From: Bacteroidota bacterium
Lineage (GTDB): Bacteria > Bacteroidota > Ignavibacteria > Kapaibacteriales > UBA2268
Reading direction: 5' to 3'
NCBI GenBank assembly: GCA_004322215.1
Contig: SCSM01000011.1
Span: 62,001-126,000, forward strand
DNA: 64,000 nucleotides
In this document: piece by piece, positions 55,047 through 61,961 of the stretch
Position numbering within the stretch: the first letter of the stretch is position 1
How the letters are laid out: each line of letters starts with the position of its first letter
Made by a program: the position numbers and the translations under genes
Notes under the pieces: model-generated
Seen by the model: the letters and a program-made list of their open reading frames with translations, nothing else
Databases searched by the model: none
Told to the model about the DNA's origin: nothing

Positions 55047-56260
55047 AACCAATCCCTCACTAATTTTCTAAGTCCAATATACAGTTCATTCGGTGAATTC
55101 GGGTCGAGTGCCCATTTGATTCTTTCTATTCCTTCGGTAATATCTTTAATGGAACCACATGTTGAAATCCTTAGAAATCCTTCCAATCCGAATTCAACAC
55201 CCGGCACAGTAACAACACGAACCTTATCTATTAGAAAATGAGCCAGTTTAATCGAATCTTTATTGTAATAACTGAAATCAGCAAAACAATAAAATGTTCC
55301 GTCAGGTTTATATGCTTTAACGCCATCGAATGCATTCAGCCGTTCAATCAGTACATTACGGTTATTTTCAAGTGTCAGTCTCAAGCTTTCAACTGAGGAT
55401 TGTACTCCGTTCAATGCACCCACCGCAGCTTTTTGCATTACAACCGAAGGTCCTGATGTCTGATGCGATTGAATATTAGTCATCACTTCAATTAATTTTT
55501 TATTAGCTACAGCCCAACCGATTCTGAATCCGGTCATTGCATATTGTTTAGAAACACCATTAACAACAATCAGTTTTGAATTTTCACTCAAATCCTTTGC
55601 ATAATTGTAACAATTGATTGGCTTTCTTCCATCGAAAATCAAACGGTGATATATATCATCCATAATAAGATACAATCCTTTTCTTTCGCAGAATTCAACA
55701 ATTTCAGCAATGAAATTCTCTGAATACATAGCACCGGTAGGATTATTCGGGCTGTTGATAATCACACATTTTGTGTATGATGTAACAAGTCTTTCAATAT
55801 CTTGTAATCTCGGGTAAAAAGAACCATCCTCCGCATAGCAAGGAACAGGAACTGCTCCAATCATCTTAGCCATTTCAGGATAACTCACCCAATAAGGTGC
55901 GGGATAAATCACTTCTTCCTGTGGATTGAGGATTGCCTGCAGAGCAACCATTATCGCCTGCTTTGCACCACCAGAAGCAATTACATTTTCCGGCTCAACC
56001 TTCCTGTTATAAAATTCTTCAGTATAGCGTATTATTGCCTGCTTTAAGGCAGGTATTCCGTCTGCAGGTGTGTATCTGACTTCACCCGAATTAATAATCC
56101 CTGCTGCAGCAACGAGAGCGTCGAGAGGGGCTTTGCTTTTGGGTTCTCCACCGCCTAAGTGAATAACAGGTTCCCCCTTGTCTCTCAGTATTGCAGCAAT
56201 TTCGTTTAATTTAAGAGTTGCAGATGCACTGATTGACTTACCAATTAAACTAATACTCAT
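55043..56260 (-). CDS. Class I aspartate/aromatic aminotransferase (aspartate transaminase type)
   Basis: A 405-residue fold-type I PLP enzyme: LGGGEPKSKAPLDAL, YTPADGIPALKQAI, ASGGAKQAIMVALQAI, NSPNNPTGAMYS, MDDIYHRLIFDG and PLP-binding Lys238 in VNGVSKQYAMTGFRIGW. The family includes aspartate and prephenate aminotransferases; aspartate:2-oxoglutarate is most likely given operon linkage to pckA. GGAG lies about 13 bases before the ATG. A TAATTTTG box lies at 56319-56312 (minus strand). Confidence 0.9.
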   Translation of the reverse strand: MSISLIGKSISASATLKLNEIAAILRDKGEPVIHLGGGEPKSKAPLDALVAAAGIINSGEVRYTPADGIPALKQAIIRYTEEFYNRKVEPENVIASGGAKQAIMVALQAILNPQEEVIYPAPYWVSYPEMAKMIGAVPVPCYAEDGSFYPRLQDIERLVTSYTKCVIINSPNNPTGAMYSENFIAEIVEFCERKGLYLIMDDIYHRLIFDGRKPINCYNYAKDLSENSKLIVVNGVSKQYAMTGFRIGWAVANKKLIEVMTNIQSHQTSGPSVVMQKAAVGALNGVQSSVESLRLTLENNRNVLIERLNAFDGVKAYKPDGTFYCFADFSYYNKDSIKLAHFLIDKVRVVTVPGVEFGLEGFLRISTCGSIKDITEGIERIKWALDPNSPNELYIGLRKLVRDWL

Positions 56261-56801
56261 TTTTAAATTATTACTCCTTCGAAAAAAATTTAATTTTTAA
56301 ATAAATTTAATCAAAATTAATCCGACTTATGATTTTTCATAAGTGCTTTTAAAATAAACTTCAAAATTGCTGAAAAAAAACGCATAAACAAAAAGAATTT
56401 TATATAATTTTTGTTTTATTAATATCTTAATACATAATAAGAGTAATATGATTAATCATTGATTAGTACCTGATATAAATTAAACACTAAAATAAACTTT
56501 TCAAATATTGAAATAATAGTTAACTTTGTAGTTTATTAAGTTGTTATTTATGAATTATTAATAAATTTTTTGTTAACATTCTGTAAATAATTTTTATTAT
56601 ATTTTTAAAAATTCTAATAAGTAATATATAAATTATTAAAAATTTTTTGAGACCAAATTCCGTTTCATGTGTCATTATATTTAGAAAAAATGCAATTTTC
56701 AAAATAGTTAACAATTTTTTCCCGTTTTTTGGGATTGACATATTAAAAATAAGGAGGCGGAATAGAGCATTAGTACATAGTTTAATTAATTACTGATGTA
56801 A
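56261..56801. other. 541-bp divergent intergenic region, AT-rich
   Basis: No gene is supported. On the minus side a TAATTTTG box (56319-56312) could serve the aminotransferase-pckA operon. On the plus side TAACTTTG (56521-56528) could serve the VTC module, but would leave a leader of ~270 bases. A strong SD-like AAGGAGG at 56751-56757 has no start codon at working distance; the nearest frame closes at once. A TTGACA at 56735-56740 has no matching -10. The long leader could hold an RNA regulator, but no conserved fold is visible. Confidence 0.5.
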
Positions 56802-57596
56802 ATGTATAGTTCCGTTGAGCAAAAAACAGATAATAAATTAGAACAGTTCGATACTGTTTCTCTCGATTATTTAAATAACCTGAATCTTAACTGCCGTCAG
56901 GATACAAAGTATGCTTTTAAGTATATTGAGTTGCCGCCTATTTTTGAAGAATTAAAAAATAATTACAAAATCCTCGATATAGAGAATAAAAAAGAATTTC
57001 TTTATGAGAACCTTTATTACGACACTCCTGACCTGTTTATGTATTTTCAGCATCATAACGGTAAGCTGAACCGATATAAAATCAGGTATAGAAAATATAT
57101 TGATAATAAAACTTGTTTTTTCGAGATCAAAAGAAAAACCAATAAACTTACTACGATAAAAAACAGGATACAACAAGAAAGGATTGAAGAAACTCTCACT
57201 GATGAAGCAAAAGAACTAATAAATGGAGAAGTTAATATTGTTACAGACAATCTATCTCCAAAGTTATGGGTTAAATATTCGAGAATTACTCTTGTTCATA
57301 ATGAGAGAAACGAGAAAGTGACATTTGACAAAGATTTGTCATTCAAAGGCATGGTCAACGGCTGGTCCTATCTTCCGGGTCTTGTTGTTGCCGAAATCAA
57401 GCAGGAAAGATTCAATCCTAATTCTGAATTTATAAAATTGATGAACAAACTAAGAATACGCGAAATCAGGATAAGCAAATATGCAACAGGAAGCATTATG
57501 TCTTACCCTGAAATCAAATACAATAGATTTAAACCAAGATTACTTTTTATTAACAAGCAATGCGACGGACAGGATGGATACTTCAAATTTCTTTAG
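56802..57596 (+). CDS. VTC-domain polyphosphate polymerase-like protein
   Basis: A 264-residue protein with the tunnel-fold VTC domain: RQDTKYAFKYIELPPIF, YYDTPDLFMYFQHHNGKLNRYKIRYRKY, CFFEIKRKTN, LWVKYSRITL, GLVVAEIKQERF and RISKYATGS. Alternating Lys/Arg strands and the EIK segments match the catalytic tunnel of Vtc4-type enzymes that make polyphosphate from ATP. It begins right after an in-frame stop, so this ATG is the first start. The next gene overlaps it by 23 bp. Polyphosphate synthesis is inferred from the fold. Confidence 0.87.
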   Translation: MYSSVEQKTDNKLEQFDTVSLDYLNNLNLNCRQDTKYAFKYIELPPIFEELKNNYKILDIENKKEFLYENLYYDTPDLFMYFQHHNGKLNRYKIRYRKYIDNKTCFFEIKRKTNKLTTIKNRIQQERIEETLTDEAKELINGEVNIVTDNLSPKLWVKYSRITLVHNERNEKVTFDKDLSFKGMVNGWSYLPGLVVAEIKQERFNPNSEFIKLMNKLRIREIRISKYATGSIMSYPEIKYNRFKPRLLFINKQCDGQDGYFKFL

Positions 57597-58212
57597 CTTT
57601 CATATATTTAACGGAGATTTCTACTTTCATTTCTTTTTAAGATTTGTTATTAATATTGTCTCTATATTCATTATTACCAGACTTATTTATTTTCATTTCA
57701 GAAGAAAAAGAGAATACCTATTCACATTCTTTGTTTTGAATTTATTGGTATTTCTCGTATGCTTCCTGCTTCAAAGCAGTGAACTCAGCATCGGTTTTGC
57801 ATTCGGAATTTTTGCTATCTTTTCCATACTCAGATACAGAACGATAACCGTTCCTATAAAGGAAATGACTTATGTTTTCATTTCTATTGCGATAGCACTT
57901 ATCAACTCCCTTATTAGCGATCATAATACATATTTATTTATGGGTGTAATAAACCTCATTGTAATTGTAGGAATTTTCATACTCGAAAAAGGATTCGTTA
58001 AGAATGAAAGTCAGAAAGAAGTGGTATATGAGAAAATTGATTTAATCAAGCCATCCAATCATCATCTACTTATACAAGACTTAAAAGAAAGAACCGGTTT
58101 GAATATCCATAGATTCGACATCATTAGGATTGATTTTCTTCGGGATGTAGCGAGAATTCGTGTCTATTACTTTGATAAATTTCATACCGACGACCAGGAT
58201 ATTAGCCGATAA
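57574..58212 (+). CDS. DUF4956 membrane protein (VTC partner)
   Basis: A 212-residue protein with four membrane helices (HFFLRFVINIVSIFIITRLIYF; YLFTFFVLNLLVFLVCFLL; ISIAIALINSLI; YLFMGVINLIVIVGIFIL). Between them is GFAFGIFAIFSILRYRT-VPIKEMTY, typical of DUF4956. A soluble C-terminal domain (~135-212) follows. ATG at 57574, with GGACAGG just upstream, overlaps the VTC gene by 23 bp; an in-frame ATG at 57481 would overlap it by 116 bp. DUF4956 next to VTC is a recurrent pairing in bacteria; the role is unknown, perhaps membrane translocation or anchoring. Confidence 0.85.
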   Translation: MDTSNFFSFHIFNGDFYFHFFLRFVINIVSIFIITRLIYFHFRRKREYLFTFFVLNLLVFLVCFLLQSSELSIGFAFGIFAIFSILRYRTITVPIKEMTYVFISIAIALINSLISDHNTYLFMGVINLIVIVGIFILEKGFVKNESQKEVVYEKIDLIKPSNHHLLIQDLKERTGLNIHRFDIIRIDFLRDVARIRVYYFDKFHTDDQDISR

Positions 58213-58237
58213 CATAATTACTAATGACTAAATAAAA

Positions 58238-58927
58238 ATGGTTATGTCTATGTTTTATAGTATTTTCAATAAAACCAGAAAATTGTTTAAGATAATAATA
58301 ATATTAATTATTCCATTATTTAACTTAACTAATTTGTTTTCTCAGCAAAAGGATACTGAATTATGGACCGGTACAGGAATCGACATACCTGTATGGGATA
58401 AACTGAGTATTGAACCTGCAGAACAATTCAGGTTTGATAATGGAATCACTAAATTAAAATCTGCAATTACTGACTTAAGCTTGAAATACAAAATAAATAA
58501 GTATTTTAAAGTTTCCACAACCTACCGTCTTTATGCGATACCGGATGGAATACCTAATCATGCATTGTATCTAAGCGGTTATTTTAAATATGAAAACAAA
58601 CCTTTGGAACTCGCATACAGATTAACTTATAAGAAGAAATTTGAAGAAAAAAATCAAAAACAGGAACATATAAGAAATAAAATTACTGCCGAATTTGAAG
58701 CATCAGATTGGTTAAAGCCATTCATTGCTTACGAATTATTTTATAGGTTAAATTATAAAAAGGGCGACAGGTTTGACAATTACAGATTTTATCTGGGATG
58801 TAACTTTAAGATTAATAAAGACCATGAAATCCAGCTTTATTATATGCGGGAAGAAGAAATAAATATGAAAAAGCCGAAAAGGACTGATATAATAGGAATA
58901 TTTTATAATATAGACAGTTGGTTTTAA
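58238..58927 (+). CDS. DUF2490-like outer-membrane protein
   Basis: A 229-residue protein with a signal peptide after a basic stretch (LFKIIIILIIPLFNLTNLFSQ). The mature part has alternating strands (LSIEPAEQFRFDN, KYFKVSTTYRLYA, LELAYRLTYKKKF, LKPFIAYELFYRL, HEIQLYYMREE), ending in DSWF, which suits a small outer-membrane beta-barrel of the DUF2490 type. It follows the DUF4956 gene by 25 bp, so it is likely the third member of the VTC module. Confidence 0.78.
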   Translation: MVMSMFYSIFNKTRKLFKIIIILIIPLFNLTNLFSQQKDTELWTGTGIDIPVWDKLSIEPAEQFRFDNGITKLKSAITDLSLKYKINKYFKVSTTYRLYAIPDGIPNHALYLSGYFKYENKPLELAYRLTYKKKFEEKNQKQEHIRNKITAEFEASDWLKPFIAYELFYRLNYKKGDRFDNYRFYLGCNFKINKDHEIQLYYMREEEINMKKPKRTDIIGIFYNIDSWF

Positions 58928-58968
58928 TTAATGTATAGTTAATAATACAAAAAGATTAAATGAATTTA

Positions 58969-59745
58969 TCAAAATGAATCAATGTATTCGATTCCTAATC
59001 TTCTTAATGCTCCTTTTCCACCTTTCATATTATTCAATAAGTCAATAAATTGAAATTCGATGGTCATATTTTGGGTGAATGCATATCTTATTGATAAATT
59101 AAACAAACCCCTTTTATTCATAACTAATCCCGTCTTTTCATCGAGATTTGCATTATATTCAAAATTCACCGAACTCCTGTTGCCCAACGACTGTTCAATA
59201 CCTCCATAGAAATTAGGTAACCTATCAGAAAATTCCGGCTCAATTGAATAATTAATGCCACCATGAAAACCGAGCATACCTATTTTCCATGTGTAAAATT
59301 TACTTGCAGACAGAAAAAATCCCGGAGATTGATTTTGAAATCTTTTTAATTCAGATAAATAGGTACCACGCCCCTGCGAATTAAAACCAATTGCTATTGC
59401 CGGAAAACTTAAAGATTCATCGAAAATTCGGATTCTGATAAGAATACCGGGTAAATTTTGCCATGTTATATCCTGGTTACCCAAAATATTAATTCCACCA
59501 TAGCTGAAACCCAAATTGAAGTTACTGAAGGGAGCTGTATTTAATTCCATCAGGATACCTGAATTCTCGAATATATCTGCATTAAATGAAAATGAGCTTT
59601 TAGTAAGAATTCCTGCATTCGGCATATTTACTATATATTGAGATTCATATTTTGCTCTTTCTCCCGCAGAACCCTGAGAGAAAATTTCTGTGAATGAGAC
59701 AGATAATATAAACAGCAAAAAGGTTATTTGTTTAATTCTTAACAT
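58969..59745 (-). CDS. Predicted outer-membrane beta-barrel protein, unknown function
   Basis: A 258-residue protein with a signal peptide (IKQITFLLFILSVSFTEIFSQ). Strand-turn repeats (SFSFNADIFE, NFNLGFSYGGINIL, GIEQSLGNRSSVNFEYN, GLFNLSIRYAF, MTIEFQFIDLL) fit a barrel, and it ends in IEYIDSF. YjbH-like resemblance is weak. It is convergent with the DUF2490 gene and divergent from a lipoprotein gene, with a 19-bp tandem duplication directly upstream of its start. Confidence 0.65.
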   Translation of the reverse strand: MLRIKQITFLLFILSVSFTEIFSQGSAGERAKYESQYIVNMPNAGILTKSSFSFNADIFENSGILMELNTAPFSNFNLGFSYGGINILGNQDITWQNLPGILIRIRIFDESLSFPAIAIGFNSQGRGTYLSELKRFQNQSPGFFLSASKFYTWKIGMLGFHGGINYSIEPEFSDRLPNFYGGIEQSLGNRSSVNFEYNANLDEKTGLVMNKRGLFNLSIRYAFTQNMTIEFQFIDLLNNMKGGKGALRRLGIEYIDSF

Positions 59746-59747
59746 TT

Positions 59748-59785
59748 GATAAATTAAATTACCGATGATAAATTAAATTACCGAA
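59748..59785. repeat. Tandem duplication of a 19-bp unit
   Basis: GATAAATTAAATTACCGA(T/A) occurs twice head to tail, 2 bases before the minus-strand gene start at 59745. It lies in the 92-bp divergent gap and so occupies the leader of that gene. Confidence 0.8.
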
Positions 59786-59837
59786 TAATCGTTATTACAA
59801 ATTGTAAATATTATTTTTAAAAAAATGAACAAATATT

Positions 59838-60677
59838 ATGCCTAAAATATTCATTATTTTTCTTTCTTATGTATTAATCCTAACGGGATGCGGCACAACG
59901 AAAATCATTGATAAAAATCCACCACCCTATTTACCAAAGGTTAATATAACTAATAATAACGGTAATGCCCAATTCATCTTCACTCTGCAGGCAAATAAAA
60001 GCGAACCGCAGGATAAATTTGATTTTATTAATGCAATAACTATCGTTAAACTCGAAATAGTCAGCCCTGAAGATACTATTATTCACACAATCGATTTCGG
60101 TCAATTGGATATAAAAGGAACTACTGATAAGGAGACACAAACTTCATTGGCAATTTCCGGTTACTCAAATTGGTTTTTACCTGAAAAAATTAATTTGGAG
60201 GAATTAAAATACAGATTTAAAATTTTTGCAAATAATAAATTTTATGATATGACAAAAACTTATTCACAACTGTACAATGAAGAAGAAGTGGAACAACCTG
60301 CTTTGACTTTAGAACCATTTATCGAAAATCAAACGTACAATTCTGCTGTTTTCGGAGTTAAGGCAACCCGGAATAAAATAGTTGAAAACGAATATATACC
60401 TACATCAGAAACGTTTCGAGTTGATATATTAAATCGTAAAGGAGCAATCGTTTGGAGTTCAGGTTACGGTCAGAATTTTCTGCAGGTGATAAATCCGGTT
60501 CTTCCGAAATCAAAAGGTGAAACACATAAATACACTGTCGAATGGTATGGCAACAGTTCTAACCAGATTCCATTAATCCCGGGTGAATATACATTGAGAA
60601 TGACTATCCCTGCAAAACCGAATTCGTATACAAGCACAATGAATTTTAAATGGAAGCTCAATGACGATAACAAATGA
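59838..60677 (+). CDS. Lipoprotein of unknown function
   Basis: A 279-residue protein with a lipobox LTGC (lipid-modified Cys18). Several beta strands follow; the C-terminal part (LIPGEYTLRMTIPAKP) resembles intracellular protease-inhibitor (BsuPI-like) or FN3-type sandwich folds, but no family is certain. Its 3' end overlaps ribD by 17 bp. Likely anchored in the outer membrane. Confidence 0.7.
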   Translation: MPKIFIIFLSYVLILTGCGTTKIIDKNPPPYLPKVNITNNNGNAQFIFTLQANKSEPQDKFDFINAITIVKLEIVSPEDTIIHTIDFGQLDIKGTTDKETQTSLAISGYSNWFLPEKINLEELKYRFKIFANNKFYDMTKTYSQLYNEEEVEQPALTLEPFIENQTYNSAVFGVKATRNKIVENEYIPTSETFRVDILNRKGAIVWSSGYGQNFLQVINPVLPKSKGETHKYTVEWYGNSSNQIPLIPGEYTLRMTIPAKPNSYTSTMNFKWKLNDDNK

Positions 60678-61761
60678 GCAGGCAATGAAAAGGGCTATTG
60701 TATTGGCTTTGAACGGAATTGGCTACGTATCCCCTAATCCTATGGTCGGAGCCGTAATTCTGAAAAACGATGAAATAATTTCTGAGGGGTGGCATCACAA
60801 ATTCGGAACCAAACATGCCGAAATCGATGCTATTGACAATGCCGCCGGTATTGACCTCGAAGGATGTACACTCGTTGTAAATCTCGAGCCATGCTCACAT
60901 CAGGGGAAAACTCCTCCATGCACAACTGCCATAATTGAAAAAAAAATCTCTAAGGTCATTATTGGTTTAAAAGACCCTAATCCGAGTGTAAACGGAGCCG
61001 GAATGAATATTTTATCAGATTCTAATATTGAAATATTGTCTGATATACTTCCAAATGAATGTCGCTGGTTAAACCGTTTTTTTATAAAACATATTACGAC
61101 AGGAATCCCTTATGTGATTTTAAAATGTGCTCAATCCATTGACGGCTGTATCGCAACTTCAAAAGGAGAATCTCATTGGATTTCAGGAGAGGAAAGCAGG
61201 AAACGCACACATCGGCTCAGGGCTTTGGTGGATGCTGTTTTAATTGGTAAGCGAACAGCAGAAATTGATAATCCGAGTTTGACTGTACGCAATGTGAATG
61301 GAAGAAATCCTTTTAGAATAATCCTGGATTCAGAATTATCTATTTCGCCTTCAAACAAAGTTTTCAGTGAAAATGAAAAGTACAAAGTCATAATAGTCTG
61401 CCATGAAAATTACCGCCATTCCAAACGGGCTGAAAATTTAAGAGCTTCAGGTATCAATATTTTAGCAGTAGAAGAAGACGAAGATTCAAAACTCAGCTTA
61501 AAAGAAATTTTAAAATCACTTTATTCCGAATATCGCATCGGTTCAGTATTAGTCGAGGGAGGTGCAGGTATATTTTCATCATTTGCGAGAGCAAATATGA
61601 TAGATGAACTCCATATTTTTACTGCCCCAAAAATTATAGGAGACGGAATTCATTCTTTCGAAAGATTCAATATTACGAGATTGGCTTATGCTACGAATTT
61701 AAAATTAATTTCTTCGGAGTTGAGCGGTGAAGATATTCATTCAGTATTCATTAATTCATAA
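60661..61761 (+). CDS. ribD: Bifunctional riboflavin biosynthesis deaminase/reductase
   Basis: A 366-residue protein. N-terminal deaminase: GYVSPNPMVGAVI, zinc ligands His52 (HAE, with Glu54), Cys78 and Cys87 (PCSHQGKTPPC). C-terminal reductase (~150-366): LKCAQSIDGCIATSKGESHWISG, VDAVLIGKRTAEIDNPSLTVR, VLVEGGAGIFSSF. It deaminates the pyrimidinedione intermediate and reduces the ribosyl side chain. Other rib genes are not in the window. The ATG at 60661 overlaps the lipoprotein gene; M9 is a less likely start. Confidence 0.96.
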   Translation: MTITNEQAMKRAIVLALNGIGYVSPNPMVGAVILKNDEIISEGWHHKFGTKHAEIDAIDNAAGIDLEGCTLVVNLEPCSHQGKTPPCTTAIIEKKISKVIIGLKDPNPSVNGAGMNILSDSNIEILSDILPNECRWLNRFFIKHITTGIPYVILKCAQSIDGCIATSKGESHWISGEESRKRTHRLRALVDAVLIGKRTAEIDNPSLTVRNVNGRNPFRIILDSELSISPSNKVFSENEKYKVIIVCHENYRHSKRAENLRASGINILAVEEDEDSKLSLKEILKSLYSEYRIGSVLVEGGAGIFSSFARANMIDELHIFTAPKIIGDGIHSFERFNITRLAYATNLKLISSELSGEDIHSVFINS

Positions 61762-61961
61762 AAAAATTTAAATAAATAATGAATTAATTCATCTCAAACG
61801 ATAAACGAAATATCCAAATCCCTTTGTTAACATTCCATACAAAAAAAATTTCATTAAAAAAAAATAAAATATTAATAAGATAGTCTCATGTAGTAATGAT
61901 TAGATGAAACTAACATAATATTTATATATATCTAAATTCTTTAATTTATATGGGGTGTGTT

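Noticed and set aside
56544-56741. 65-codon minus-strand open frame in the 541-bp gap
   Set aside because: Ile/Lys/Leu-rich low-complexity translation from very AT-rich DNA, no SD, no motif; most likely chance.
57481-57573. Longer N-terminus for the DUF4956 protein from ATG 57481
   Set aside because: It would overlap the VTC gene by 116 bp; ATG 57574 with a purine-rich site upstream gives a more usual overlap.
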